Source: Orbaceae bacterium ESL0727
Lineage (GTDB): Bacteria > Pseudomonadota > Gammaproteobacteria > Enterobacterales > Orbaceae
Direction: 5' to 3'
Assembly: GCA_029433345.1 (NCBI GenBank)
Contig: JAQTHY010000001.1
Coordinates: forward strand, 1,550,001 to 1,614,000
Length of the DNA: 64,000 bases
This document shows, piece by piece, positions 25,900-35,072 of this stretch (positions within the stretch are counted from its first letter, which is position 1; every line of letters begins with the position of its first letter). The position numbers and the translations under genes were made by a program. Below the pieces are notes generated by a model. The model had not been told where the DNA came from, did not search any database, and saw nothing but the letters and a program-made list of their open reading frames with translations.

Positions 25900-27171
25900 A
25901 TGATATTTTTTAAGAATAAATCGTTTTCTAAATCTGCTTTTCATTCTGATTCTACTTCTAGCTCTACTTCGGTTTATACAGTGAACAAATTGCTGTTTGT
26001 CGCGGGAGTAGGTTGGCTTTTCGATGCGATGGATGTGGGATTACTGGCCTTTATTTTAGCTGCCCTAAAACAGGATTGGGGGTTGTCGGCTGCGCAATTA
26101 GGCATAATTGGCAGTGTCAATTCGATTGGCATGGCACTAGGCGCCTTTATTTTTGGCATTTATGCGGATAAAAAAGGGCGTAAGTCAGCTTTTTTTATCA
26201 CGCTATTGATGTTTAGCGTGGCCAGCGGTCTAAGCGCATTTGCCTGGGGATTAGGCAGCTTATTAATTTTGCGCTTTTTTATTGGCATGGGGCTGGGCGG
26301 GGAATTACCGGTCGCATCGACGCTAGTCAGTGAAAATGTACCGCCAGAGATTCGGGGGCGCATTGTGGTTTTACTCGAAAGCTTTTGGGCTGTAGGTTGG
26401 ATAGTTGCGGCACTGATCGCCTTCTTCTTGATTCCCTTGCCTGTGATTGGCTGGCGTGGTGCGATGATTTTATCTGCACTGCCTGCTTTTTATGCACTCT
26501 ATTTGCGTTTTAATCTTCCGACTTCTCTTAATGATCGTCATTTAACGGTTGATACTCAAAAAGAATCGATTTGCTATAAAATCCAAAGCGTATGGTCAGC
26601 AACATTTCGTCAACGGACCTTGATGTTATGGATCGTTTGGTTTTGTGTGGTCTTTTCCTATTATGGCATGTTTTTGTGGTTACCAAGTGTGATGATGATG
26701 AAGGGCTTTGATATGGTCAAAAGTTTTGGCTATATTTTAATCATGACGTTAGCACAATTACCGGGCTATTTTTCGGTGGCGTGGTTAATTGAGCGGTTAG
26801 GGCGCAAGTGGGTATTGGTCATCTATCTATTGGGTACGTTAATCAGTGGTTATCTGTTCGGTATTGTGCAGAGCGCTAACCAACTGTTGCTTTCGGGTAT
26901 GTTGTTGTCCTTCTTTAATTTAGGGGCCTGGGGAGCGATGTATGCTTATACGCCTGAACAATATACGGCTCATATTCGTGGCACAGGTGTTGGCATGGCG
27001 GCGGCAGTTGGCCGTATTGGTGGGATTTTAGGTCCATTGATGGTGGGGCTATTTGTTTCGTTAGGCTTTTCGGTCGGCTTGATTTTTTCACTGTTTAGTT
27101 TCGCTATTTTATTAGCGATTATTGCGATTATTTTATTAGGTCGAGAAACAAAACAGAGTTTATTGCAATAG
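25900..27171 (+). CDS. niaP: MFS transporter, NiaP (niacin permease) family
   Basis: Twelve-span major facilitator strongly resembling Bacillus NiaP (YceI), a niacin importer. Shared blocks include VGWLFDAMDVGLLAFI, IGSVNSIGMALGAFIFG, FIGMGLGGELPVASTLVSE, VVLLESFWAVGW, VVFSYYGMFLWLPSVMM and FFNLGAWGAMYAYTPEQY. The motif A loop YADKKGRK is present. A Ser/Thr/Lys-rich cytoplasmic N-terminus of about 25 residues precedes span 1. ATG at 25900 is preferred over an upstream TTG. It is 32 nt downstream of pdxR, so it may be co-transcribed; import of a B6 vitamer rather than niacin is possible. Its last five codons are duplicated directly after the stop. Confidence 0.85.
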   Translation: MIFFKNKSFSKSAFHSDSTSSSTSVYTVNKLLFVAGVGWLFDAMDVGLLAFILAALKQDWGLSAAQLGIIGSVNSIGMALGAFIFGIYADKKGRKSAFFITLLMFSVASGLSAFAWGLGSLLILRFFIGMGLGGELPVASTLVSENVPPEIRGRIVVLLESFWAVGWIVAALIAFFLIPLPVIGWRGAMILSALPAFYALYLRFNLPTSLNDRHLTVDTQKESICYKIQSVWSATFRQRTLMLWIVWFCVVFSYYGMFLWLPSVMMMKGFDMVKSFGYILIMTLAQLPGYFSVAWLIERLGRKWVLVIYLLGTLISGYLFGIVQSANQLLLSGMLLSFFNLGAWGAMYAYTPEQYTAHIRGTGVGMAAAVGRIGGILGPLMVGLFVSLGFSVGLIFSLFSFAILLAIIAIILLGRETKQSLLQ

Positions 27172-27199
27172 AGTTTGTTGCAGTAAAGCGTGCCGTAAA
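27157..27199 (+). repeat. 15-bp duplication of the niaP 3' end including stop codon
   Basis: The last codons AGTTTATTGCAATAG (Ser-Leu-Leu-Gln-stop) are followed without gap by AGTTTGTTGCAGTAA, which encodes Ser-Leu-Leu-Gln-stop again, then a decayed third piece AGCGTGCCGTAAA. Confidence 0.75.
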
Positions 27200-27229
27200 A
27201 ATTTTCCATAAAACAACGCTGTTTTAAAG

Positions 27230-27259
27230 TTTCAGAACTACTATACGTTTATGTCAAAT
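27230..27259 (+). repeat. Dispersed 30-bp motif, reference copy after niaP
   Basis: Begins TTTCAGAACTAC, continues TATACG and ends TTTATGTCAAAT; used as reference for the family. It lies about 45 nt after the niaP 15-bp duplication. The rest of this gap (27260-27734) is AT-rich; apart from the leader of the peroxidase gene I see nothing in it. Confidence 0.8.
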
Positions 27260-27734
27260 ATCTATAGTGTTTAGATTGCTGTTTTTTATGTTGTTTTTAT
27301 CTAGTGTTCTTTACCTATTGCTGTTTATTTGTCACACGGGGAATTATCCTATTAAGTAATGGGTAAGCGCCATAAAATAGAGCTTATTTTTTAGGGTGAT
27401 TAATATTTAATCTCGTTAAATATATGTTAAAAATCAATACATTATGTAGTTATCAACAGGTTTATTGATAACTTATCAAATTATTTAGTGCATAAATAAA
27501 ATGAGTGAAAAAGGCGGTTATTGAATTTGGTTTTATTTATTGATTATCTTCATATAGCTAAGGTAGTATTATAGTCATTATGCGGTTTCTTTCGATAACA
27601 TGATTTTCAATTCCGTTGGCAGTTGTTGGCGGAAAGGTAAGGCGAGTAGGGCATGCGATGATCGCTTTATGCACGCTATTTGCCTTACGATTAACAATGT
27701 GAGCAAAGTAAATTTTATGACAATAGGAACTATT

Positions 27735-28682
27735 ATGAATGATAAGTTAGTTAATAATCCACAACCTGTCACTGAACCACCAGGAAAAACAGCGTTATTT
27801 ATTTCATTAAATATAAAAAAAACAGCTGAAGCCGAAGCGCTAGTCAAAAGTTTTTGTACCGATTTCCCTGCGTTGATTCGAAGTATGACTATTCGTGATC
27901 CAGAGCGCCATTTCCGTGGCATTCTTGGTTTTGGTTCTGATGCATGGGATAGATTATTTAAATCGCCGAAACCGGCTAAATTGCACACTTTTAAAGAAAT
28001 AAAAGGTCAAACCTATACCGCACCCTCTACTCCGGCCGATCTCCTGTTTCATATTCGAGCTGATCGGATGGATCACTGTTTCGAATTTGCCCGCCAAATT
28101 ATGGTCAAAATCGGTGCGGCGGTGACCTATCAAGATGAAACATTTGCGTTCCGTTCATTTGATGGCCGAAGTATGATTGGCTTTATTGATGGCACCGAAA
28201 ATCCAACCGGTAATGATGCCGTTGATTTTGCGATTGTGGGCGATGAAGATCCACAGTTTAAAGGCGGAAGTTATGTTCTTATCCAACGTTATGTGCATGA
28301 TCTTGATGCGTGGAATAAACTGCCGGTTGAACAACAAGAATTGGCGATTGGTCGTAAAAAATTTGATGATCTTGAACTGAGCGAACAAGAAAAACCGAGC
28401 AATGCGCACAATGTATTAACCAATATTAAAGATGACAAAGGTAATGACTTAAAAATATTGCGTGATAATCTCCCGTACGGTAGTCCTGCCGAAGGAGTGT
28501 ATGGCACCTATTTTATTGGTTATGCAAAAGATCCAGCTGTTACAGAAAGAATGTTAAGTAATATGTTTATCGGTGTTCCGGTGGGGAATCATGATAGATT
28601 ATTAGATTTTAGTACTGCGTTAACCGGTGCGCTATTTTTTGTGCCATCCTATGCACTTTTAGGTGAGTTGGCCGGCAAATAG
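27735..28682 (+). CDS. yfeX: Dyp-type heme peroxidase, YfeX-like
   Basis: Dye-decolorising peroxidase of the YfeX group; E. coli YfeX is a cytoplasmic heme enzyme reported to oxidise porphyrinogens. The catalytic Asp152 lies in GFIDGTENP, the proximal heme His225 in SNAHNVL (aligning with E. coli ETSHLTR), and the distal Arg243 in LRDNLPYG. The C-terminal STALTGALFFVPSYALL is typical. ATG at 27735 is preferred: AGGAAC lies just upstream and homology begins nearby, giving 315 residues (E. coli 299). An in-frame extension to 27600 is possible but its sequence is not family-like. No Tat or Sec signal is seen. Confidence 0.9.
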   Translation: MNDKLVNNPQPVTEPPGKTALFISLNIKKTAEAEALVKSFCTDFPALIRSMTIRDPERHFRGILGFGSDAWDRLFKSPKPAKLHTFKEIKGQTYTAPSTPADLLFHIRADRMDHCFEFARQIMVKIGAAVTYQDETFAFRSFDGRSMIGFIDGTENPTGNDAVDFAIVGDEDPQFKGGSYVLIQRYVHDLDAWNKLPVEQQELAIGRKKFDDLELSEQEKPSNAHNVLTNIKDDKGNDLKILRDNLPYGSPAEGVYGTYFIGYAKDPAVTERMLSNMFIGVPVGNHDRLLDFSTALTGALFFVPSYALLGELAGK

Positions 28683-28826
28683 TGCGTTTTTGATAGGTAA
28701 ACGGCGATGGTTACTGCGCTTGTTTTCATGATCAAATTTAGCTTAATCACTAAAATTGGCATCATAACTCAGTGTAGATTAATTGCGCAGTTTACCTGTT
28801 AAGTATGAGATAAAAGAGGATTCACC

Positions 28827-29057
28827 ATGACTGAATTGCATTTATCGGATGAGTTAATTAAGGATTTTATTTATTCTGTTTATCGTAAAGAAGTCCTAAT
28901 CAACTTACAAGGCGTCGTTTTAACGGATGAAGATAAAGATAAATTACATGAAAAACGCGATTTTGTTAATGCGTTGTCAGAACAAGATTTAGATGAATTT
29001 AGAACATGGGTTATGGATAAACTACAGCGTTTAGAGGAGACACAAATTAAGCGCTAA
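28827..29057 (+). CDS. Small acidic hypothetical protein (76 aa)
   Basis: I do not recognise the family. The frame has a good ribosome site (AGAGGA, 8 nt before ATG) and coding-like composition. The protein is soluble-looking, rich in Asp, Glu, Lys and Leu, with no signal peptide, membrane span or cysteine, and reads as mostly helical (e.g. SEQDLDEFRTWVMDKLQRLEE). It stands alone between the peroxidase and a periplasmic DUF1161 protein on the same strand. Confidence 0.65.
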   Translation: MTELHLSDELIKDFIYSVYRKEVLINLQGVVLTDEDKDKLHEKRDFVNALSEQDLDEFRTWVMDKLQRLEETQIKR

Positions 29058-29187
29058 TCTTTAGAAAATATTAAATATTTTTATACAATTTTAAAAAGAA
29101 TATAGACAGTTTTAGCAATAGTTTTATAATAAAAGTAACGATAACAGATCATCTCTATAAGATGTCAATTCTAAAAGGGTAAATAAA

Positions 29188-29598
29188 ATGAAAAAACTAT
29201 GCATTACATTATTACTTGGTTTACCGTTGATGGCTTCTGCAGCGTCTAATTGTGATGAAATTAGTGCCAGTATTGCTGAAAAAATTCACAATAATGGTGT
29301 GCCAACCGCTAATTTCGAATTAAAATTGATTCCATCCGATCAAGCGCAACAGCAAATCGAAGGGCAGATTGTGGGGTCTTGTGATCGTGGACAACAAAAT
29401 ATTGTTTATCTTCGTATTGATGAAGGGGCAGCACCGGTAGCATCTAAGGAAGCAACGGCTGCACCAAGTGAACCAAATAAAGTGGTTGAGAAAGTTGAAA
29501 CTCAGGTCGAAACTAAAGTTGAAAGCACAACACCAGTGGTAGCACCAACAACAACCGCACCGGAAGAAGCTGCACCAGCAGCAGAAGGTACTAAATAG
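29188..29598 (+). CDS. Periplasmic DUF1161 family protein with acidic/Pro-Ala tail
   Basis: A signal peptide (MKKLCITLLLGLPLMASA) is followed by a DUF1161 core: NCDEISASIAEKIHNNGV...GQIVGSCDRGQQNIVYLR. Cys22 and Cys65 of the family are conserved and probably form a disulfide. Function of the family is unknown. After about residue 78 comes a low-complexity tail rich in Glu, Ala, Pro, Thr and Val, including a VEK-VETQ-VETK-VEST repeat coded by 12-bp units; most family members lack such a tail. AAGGG precedes the start. Confidence 0.75.
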   Translation: MKKLCITLLLGLPLMASAASNCDEISASIAEKIHNNGVPTANFELKLIPSDQAQQQIEGQIVGSCDRGQQNIVYLRIDEGAAPVASKEATAAPSEPNKVVEKVETQVETKVESTTPVVAPTTTAPEEAAPAAEGTK

Positions 29599-29607
29599 CA
29601 TTTGTTT

Positions 29608-29677
29608 GACAGTTAATCAGCAACTGTCCATAAAATACCGCTATTCGTTTATCATTGTCGGTGAACGAATAGCGGTA
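29608..29677. terminator. Double hairpin between convergent DUF1161 and ygfZ genes
   Basis: A first stem GACAGTT/AACTGTC (29608-29628) is followed by a perfect 14-bp stem TACCGCTATTCGTT/AACGAATAGCGGTA (29636-29677) with a 14-nt loop. No U-run follows. Sitting between two convergent stops, it probably marks the 3' ends of both transcripts. Confidence 0.55.
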
Positions 29678-29687
29678 AACTAGCCAA

Positions 29688-30572
29688 TCACTTGATGGCA
29701 AGATGGCTCTTTTGATCGTCTTTTATCCTAAACGTTGTTTGTGGATCCATATCATTATTTAATACAGCTTGCACGTAAAGCTGGTTTTTACTATCCGATA
29801 CGGGTAGTGCAGCTAAAACTTGTCCACCTTCACGCCAATTTTCACCGATCTGATATTCTAAGGTATCACCAATAATCGGTAATTTATTGCCAGTACCGGA
29901 TAATAAATAGAGCGCCCGTTTATTCGCGCCACGGAATTGTGCTCTGGCAACCATCTCTTGTCCGCAATAGCAACCTTTATCAAAACTAATGGCATTGTGA
30001 TGTTGTAAATTGCAGGCTTGTGGCAACAAGGTTTCTATATTGGGCGCGTCAATAATGGCATAATCGGCTTGCATATCCAGTAATTGCCATTCAGTACTTG
30101 GCTCTAAATCCGTCGGTAGTGGTTGTGGCGTGATCATAATAAAACGTTCGACAGGTGAAGATAGTCGAAGATAGGTGGTATTTGCGTAGGTCAGACAATT
30201 TTGGTCAGGCGTCGTTAAGTGCGCAGCAACTTCTTGGGGAAGATTTCCGACAACACCGAGCATGTTTAAGTCGTTAATCGCCTCAATCTTGACTTTGGCA
30301 AAGATGGCATATTTTTTTAATTCGGCGATCTGTTTGTCAGCTACACTTTTACGCACAATATAAAAGATATCTTTGTCGCGTTTAAAGAGCAGTAAATTAC
30401 TCCACATTTTCCCTTTTGCATCACAATGCGCAGCAAAGAGGCTATGTTGATCAGTTAATTGGGGAATGTCTGCTGTGACTTGTCCTTGTAGATACGTTTG
30501 ATTATCTTCACCAGATACTTTGATAAGTTGCCAATCATTGAGTGAAATCTGTTTTAATTGAGAAAAATCCAT
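29688..30572 (-). CDS. ygfZ: tRNA-modifying/Fe-S maintenance protein YgfZ
   Basis: Folate-binding, GcvT-like protein needed for full activity of some Fe-S enzymes such as MiaB. The family signature K-G-C-Y-x-G-Q-E is intact at residues 199-206 (KGCYCGQE), with Cys201 the conserved cysteine, followed by MVARAQFRGANKRALY. The 294-residue length is slightly short of E. coli (326). ATG at 30572 was chosen over a GTG three codons upstream because AGGTG lies 7 nt before it. It is divergent from ubiG. Confidence 0.9.
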   Translation of the reverse strand: MDFSQLKQISLNDWQLIKVSGEDNQTYLQGQVTADIPQLTDQHSLFAAHCDAKGKMWSNLLLFKRDKDIFYIVRKSVADKQIAELKKYAIFAKVKIEAINDLNMLGVVGNLPQEVAAHLTTPDQNCLTYANTTYLRLSSPVERFIMITPQPLPTDLEPSTEWQLLDMQADYAIIDAPNIETLLPQACNLQHHNAISFDKGCYCGQEMVARAQFRGANKRALYLLSGTGNKLPIIGDTLEYQIGENWREGGQVLAALPVSDSKNQLYVQAVLNNDMDPQTTFRIKDDQKSHLAIK

Positions 30573-30728
30573 TACAATCACCTGTCTGTTTTTATGACGC
30601 TATTTTAGCATAAATAAAGTTTAAATTATTGTAATTATCTATATACTCATTATCGCTAGGCGATAAGTATTGAGTTTGGGCGGTAGTCGTTGCTTGGGTA
30701 GTGTGGTGGGCGTATAGGATTTTATTCG

Positions 30729-30737
30729 TGCTATAAT
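30729..30737 (+). promoter_or_regulatory. Extended -10 promoter for ubiG
   Basis: TGCTATAAT is a perfect extended -10 (TGnTATAAT) 54 nt upstream of ubiG; no good -35 is seen, which extended -10 promoters tolerate. It lies in the 219-nt gap to the divergent ygfZ. Confidence 0.5.
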
Positions 30738-30791
30738 TCTTAACAAAATGGCTTCGTCGTATCGAGTTGACGATAAAAACGAGAAACGGAA

Positions 30792-31511
30792 ATGTCACAA
30801 AATATTGATATCAATGAAATTAACAAATTTACCCAACTGGCTGCTGAATGGTGGGATCCAAATGGTAAATGTAAACCGCTACATATTATTAATCCATTAA
30901 GAGTGGATTATATTTTGCAACAGTGTGGTGGATCATTAAAAGATAAGAAAATTTTAGATGTAGGCTGTGGTGGTGGAATTTTATCTGAGAGCCTTGCACG
31001 ATTAGGCGCAAACGTCACAGGTATTGATCTAGCCGAAGCTTCGCTTATTGTTGCACAGGAACATGCTAAACAAAATAATTTGGATATTGTGTATAAAAAA
31101 CAAACCGTAGAATCGCTTGCTGAGCAATGCAATACTAAACAAAAAGGTACGCAGTTTGAGATTATTACTTGTATGGAATTGCTTGAGCATGTACCCGATC
31201 CTTTATCTATTATTCGATCTTGCGCAACACTGTTACAACCGAATGGTAAGCTATTTTTGTCGACAATTAATCGTAATTATAAAGCAAAATTATTACTGAT
31301 TTTAGGTGCTGAATATATTGCTCGCCTGGTGCCCAAAGGGACACATGATTTTGACCGTTTTATTTTACCATCAGAATTGATGCGTTGGGTTGATCAAGCA
31401 GGGCTTGATACAGCGGATGTGATTGGTATGGAATATCATCTTTTACAAAATCAATTTAGATTAGGCCCTAATATTGACGTGAATTATATTTTACTTGCGG
31501 AGAAACCCTAG
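30792..31511 (+). CDS. ubiG: Ubiquinone biosynthesis O-methyltransferase UbiG
   Basis: SAM-dependent methyltransferase for both O-methylation steps of ubiquinone synthesis. The 239-residue protein begins with the family N-terminus FTQLAAEWWDPNGKCKPLHIINPLR. SAM motif I is ILDVGCGGG (residues 54-62), followed by LSESLARLGANVTGIDLAEAS; CMELLEHVPDP and LFLSTINRN are also conserved. An extended -10 promoter lies upstream and the gene stands alone. A REP-like palindrome lies 75 nt past its stop codon. Confidence 0.97.
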   Translation: MSQNIDINEINKFTQLAAEWWDPNGKCKPLHIINPLRVDYILQQCGGSLKDKKILDVGCGGGILSESLARLGANVTGIDLAEASLIVAQEHAKQNNLDIVYKKQTVESLAEQCNTKQKGTQFEIITCMELLEHVPDPLSIIRSCATLLQPNGKLFLSTINRNYKAKLLLILGAEYIARLVPKGTHDFDRFILPSELMRWVDQAGLDTADVIGMEYHLLQNQFRLGPNIDVNYILLAEKP

Positions 31512-31586
31512 CTGCATGAGCGGTGAAAACGTGCCAAGAGTGCATCGATCAGCGCATAAATCTTAATCATCCACTTTATTTGCTAC

Positions 31587-31610
31587 TTCTGTCGACGAAT
31601 GCCGGCAGAA
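31587..31610. repeat. REP-like palindrome 1, ubiG-guaB gap
   Basis: Arms TTCTGTCGAC and GCCGGCAGAA around GAAT form a 10-bp stem with one G-U and one mismatch. It belongs to a family with copies at 33297, 38856, 61295 and 61786. Confidence 0.7.
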
Positions 31611-31775
31611 TCCCCATTTATTGTATAATAATCAGACGGTAATTCACGTTTATAAGGTAGGTATCTAAAGTAGGTATCGCAATTAGTTTTTATTCTGCTG
31701 GCTTTTTTGTCATTTTATCCGTAAAATACTTCGGCAATATTTTATCAACAATTTAACTTTATGGTGAATATTGTC

Positions 31776-33242
31776 ATGTCTCGTATTATAAAAGAAGCCC
31801 TCACATTTGATGATGTACTATTGGTTCCTGCCCATTCTACCGTTCTACCCAATACTGCTGATATCAGTACACAATTAACCCAAACTATTAAATTAAATAT
31901 TCCGATGTTATCGGCGGCCATGGATACCGTTACCGAATCTGAATTGGCTATTGCGCTTGCCCAAGAAGGGGGAATTGGCTTTATTCACAAAAATATGTCG
32001 ATCGAAAATCAAGCTAATCATGTAAGACGCGTAAAAAAACATGAAAGCGGTATTGTGCAAGACCCTGTCACGGTATTACCAACCGCCAGTATTTACGATG
32101 TTATCGAACTGGCGAAAGAGTTCGGTTTTGCCGGATTTCCTGTCGTAACAGAAAGTCAAGAGTTAGTGGGTATTATTACGGCACGCGATGTCCGTTTTGC
32201 CACTGACTTATCTTTACCCGTGACTGCAGTTATGACACCTAAAACCCATTTAGTTACCGTAAAAGAAGGCGAAAAACGCGAAAACGTTCTGCAAAAAATG
32301 CATGAATTCCGTGTAGAAAAAGTGTTAGTTATTGATGATAAATTCCACTTGAAAGGTATGATTACCGTTAAAGATTATAATAAAGCGGAACAAAAACCTA
32401 ATGCTTGTAAGGATGATAAAGGTCGTTTACGCGTTGGCGCCGCGGTTGGTGCTGCTGCCGGTAATGAAGAGCGTATTGCCGCATTAGTGGACGCTGGGGT
32501 CGATGTTTTATTGATTGATTCATCACATGGCCATTCTGAAGGCGTTTTGCAACGTATCCGAGCCGCAAGAGATGCTTATCCTGATTTACAAATTATTGGG
32601 GGAAATGTTGCAACAGCCGAAGGTGCGAAAGCGTTGATCGAAGCGGGTGTTAATGCGGTAAAAGTCGGTATTGGCCCAGGTTCTATCTGTACAACACGTA
32701 TGGTAACTGGCGTAGGTGTGCCACAAATTACAGCGATTATGGATGCGGTTGAGGTTGCCAATCATTATCATATTCCGGTAATTGCCGATGGTGGAATCCG
32801 TTATTCTGGTGATATTGCTAAGGCGATTGCGGCGGGCGCTTCATGTGTGATGGTTGGATCGATGTTTGCCGGTACCGAAGAAGCGCCGGGTGAAATCGAG
32901 CTTTATCAAGGCCGTGCTTATAAATCGTATCGTGGTATGGGATCGCTTGGTGCGATGGCAAAAGGGTCGTCAGATCGTTACTTCCAATCAGATAATGCCG
33001 CTGATAAATTGGTGCCCGAAGGAATAGAAGGACGTATTGCTTATAAAGGTGTGTTGAAGGAAATTATTCATCAACAGATGGGTGGATTACGTTCTTGTAT
33101 GGGATTAACCGGATGTGCAACGATTGATATTTTGCGGACGCAAGCAAAATTTTATCGTATTACTGGCGCAGGTATTAAAGAAAGTCATGTTCATGATGTA
33201 TTGATGACTAAAGAGCCACCTAATTATCGCGTGGGTGCGTAA
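31776..33242 (+). CDS. guaB: IMP dehydrogenase
   Basis: Oxidises IMP to XMP, the committed step of guanine nucleotide synthesis. The ATG giving [21 protein letters not shown] was chosen because it aligns exactly with E. coli and yields 488 residues, the same length. Two CBS domains lie near residues 95-205 (Bateman module). The active-site loop GPGSICTTR with the catalytic Cys near 305, the [14 protein letters not shown] segment and the mobile flap [20 protein letters not shown] are intact. guaA, which normally follows, is absent; pgm is convergent downstream with a palindrome between them. Confidence 0.98.
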   Translation: MSRIIKEALTFDDVLLVPAHSTVLPNTADISTQLTQTIKLNIPMLSAAMDTVTESELAIALAQEGGIGFIHKNMSIENQANHVRRVKKHESGIVQDPVTVLPTASIYDVIELAKEFGFAGFPVVTESQELVGIITARDVRFATDLSLPVTAVMTPKTHLVTVKEGEKRENVLQKMHEFRVEKVLVIDDKFHLKGMITVKDYNKAEQKPNACKDDKGRLRVGAAVGAAAGNEERIAALVDAGVDVLLIDSSHGHSEGVLQRIRAARDAYPDLQIIGGNVATAEGAKALIEAGVNAVKVGIGPGSICTTRMVTGVGVPQITAIMDAVEVANHYHIPVIADGGIRYSGDIAKAIAAGASCVMVGSMFAGTEEAPGEIELYQGRAYKSYRGMGSLGAMAKGSSDRYFQSDNAADKLVPEGIEGRIAYKGVLKEIIHQQMGGLRSCMGLTGCATIDILRTQAKFYRITGAGIKESHVHDVLMTKEPPNYRVGA

Positions 33243-33296
33243 TCATTATTGGTTAGATAGGCTACTTTTTCATTGCGTTGCTAATCTAAATGAGAT

Positions 33297-33320
33297 TTCC
33301 GCCGACAACCATCGGCGGAA
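33297..33320. repeat. REP-like palindrome 2, between convergent guaB and pgm
   Basis: TTCCGCCGA and TCGGCGGAA form a perfect 9-bp GC-rich stem with loop CAACCA, 55 nt after guaB and 25 nt before the pgm stop. It may also act as a bidirectional 3'-end hairpin. Confidence 0.7.
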
Positions 33321-33344
33321 TTAATAGGAAGAGCGGTGCACTTA

Positions 33345-34982
33345 TTATTTTATTGCCTTAGCAACAATCTGTTGTGCTTCTTCTTGAATTTGGGCTAAAT
33401 GTGCTTCATTGATGAAGCTTTCCGCATAAATCTTATACGCATCTTCAGTACCAGATGGGCGTGCCGCAAACCAACCATTTTCAGTAATGACCTTCAATCC
33501 ACCAATAGGGGCATCATTTGCTGGCGCTTTAGTTAATGACTGTTTGATCTCTTCACCGGCTAATTTATCTGTAGTGAGTTGACTTGCATCAAGTTTGGCT
33601 AATTTCTGTTTTTCAGTAAATGTGGCTGAAGCTTGTAATCGTCCATAATAAGAAGTACCAAATTTCGCTTCAAGTTCTGCATATTGTTGCTGAGGATTTT
33701 TCCCTTGTTTGGCTGTCATTTCTGCAGCCAATAAACATAAGATGATACCATCTTTATCGGTTGACCAAACTTTACCATTATTCCGTAAGAATGAGGCGCC
33801 TGCACTCTCTTCACCGGCAAAACCTAATTGCCCATTGTAGAGTCCCTCCGCGTACCATTTAAAGCCAACTGGATATTCTAGATAGGTTTTATGCAGACTG
33901 TTAGCCACACGATCCACCATTGAACTTGTCACCAGCGTCTTACCAATGGCGATATCTTTGTGCCAGAACGGTCGATTTTGGAAAAGATAATTAATACAAG
34001 TGGCTAGATAGGCATTTGGATTCATCAATCCTTTAGGTGTCACAATACCGTGGCGATCAAAGTCAGTATCATTACCAAAAGCTAAATCAAATTTATCTTT
34101 CAAACTCAGCAATCCGGCCATTGCCCATCGGCTTGAGCAATCCATACGAATTACTTCGTCGTGATCAAGGTGCATAAAACTAAAGGTTGGATCAATTTTA
34201 TTATTCACAATATCGAGTTTGATTTGATATTTTTCGGCAATTCTTGGCCAATAGGTAATGCCTGCACCGCCTAAAGGATCAACGCCAATTTTAAGATCAG
34301 CAGCTTTGATGGCGGCAAAATCTAAGATATTGTCGAGATCATTGACGTAATCAGTTTCGTACTCTTTGGTGTGAATATAGCCAGAATCTAATGCCCGCGA
34401 TAGCGTGATTCGTTTGACACCAACTAAGCCATTTTTAAGCAATTCATTGGCGCGATTTTCGATCTGTTTAGTAATATGGGTATCGGCAGGTCCGCCATTG
34501 GTTGGATTATATTTGATTCCGCCATCATCGGGTGGATTATGTGAAGGGGTGATAACAATACCATCCGCTAAGCCACTCTTTCTACCTTGATTATAGGTTA
34601 AGATAGCGTGCGAAATAACCGGGGTAGGGGTGTATCCCCAATTATCTGCCATGACAAGTGTCTGTTCATTAGCAGCAAAAACTTCGAGAACCGTTTTTAA
34701 AGCGAGTTCGGATAAGGCATGTGTATCTTGGCCAATAAAACAAGGACCGGTAATATCATGCGCCTTACGATATTCGGCAATAGCTTGGGCAATCGCAAGA
34801 ATATGTTGCTCGTTAAATGTTCCTTTATTGGAACTACCACGGTGGCCAGATGTTCCAAAAATCACGAGTTGGCTAATATCATTACTATCGGGTTTGATTT
34901 GATAATAGTTATTTTGTAGTGTTGTGATATTAATGAGATCAGAGGGCTCAGCTAATAATCCAGCCCTATTGCTTCGTGCCAT
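33345..34982 (-). CDS. pgm: Phosphoglucomutase (alpha-D-glucose-specific)
   Basis: Interconverts glucose 1-phosphate and glucose 6-phosphate. The 545-residue length equals E. coli (546). Catalytic phosphoserine Ser147 lies in [15 protein letters not shown], the magnesium loop is DTDFDRHG near residue 300, and the substrate loops [13 protein letters not shown] and [15 protein letters not shown] are conserved. seqA lies upstream on the same strand as in E. coli, 90 nt away, so the seqA-pgm pair is conserved. Confidence 0.97.
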   Translation of the reverse strand: MARSNRAGLLAEPSDLINITTLQNNYYQIKPDSNDISQLVIFGTSGHRGSSNKGTFNEQHILAIAQAIAEYRKAHDITGPCFIGQDTHALSELALKTVLEVFAANEQTLVMADNWGYTPTPVISHAILTYNQGRKSGLADGIVITPSHNPPDDGGIKYNPTNGGPADTHITKQIENRANELLKNGLVGVKRITLSRALDSGYIHTKEYETDYVNDLDNILDFAAIKAADLKIGVDPLGGAGITYWPRIAEKYQIKLDIVNNKIDPTFSFMHLDHDEVIRMDCSSRWAMAGLLSLKDKFDLAFGNDTDFDRHGIVTPKGLMNPNAYLATCINYLFQNRPFWHKDIAIGKTLVTSSMVDRVANSLHKTYLEYPVGFKWYAEGLYNGQLGFAGEESAGASFLRNNGKVWSTDKDGIILCLLAAEMTAKQGKNPQQQYAELEAKFGTSYYGRLQASATFTEKQKLAKLDASQLTTDKLAGEEIKQSLTKAPANDAPIGGLKVITENGWFAARPSGTEDAYKIYAESFINEAHLAQIQEEAQQIVAKAIK

Positions 34983-35072
34983 TGATTTACTCCTTCATAA
35001 GATTCTATTTATAAATATATATACATCGCGAGTAGCATGAAGAGTATATACTCTTTAGTTGATGTTGTCGTT

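Noticed and set aside
27600-27734. N-terminal extension of the YfeX-like peroxidase
   Set aside because: The extra 45 residues resemble no signal or family sequence, and a good ribosome site precedes the ATG at 27735.
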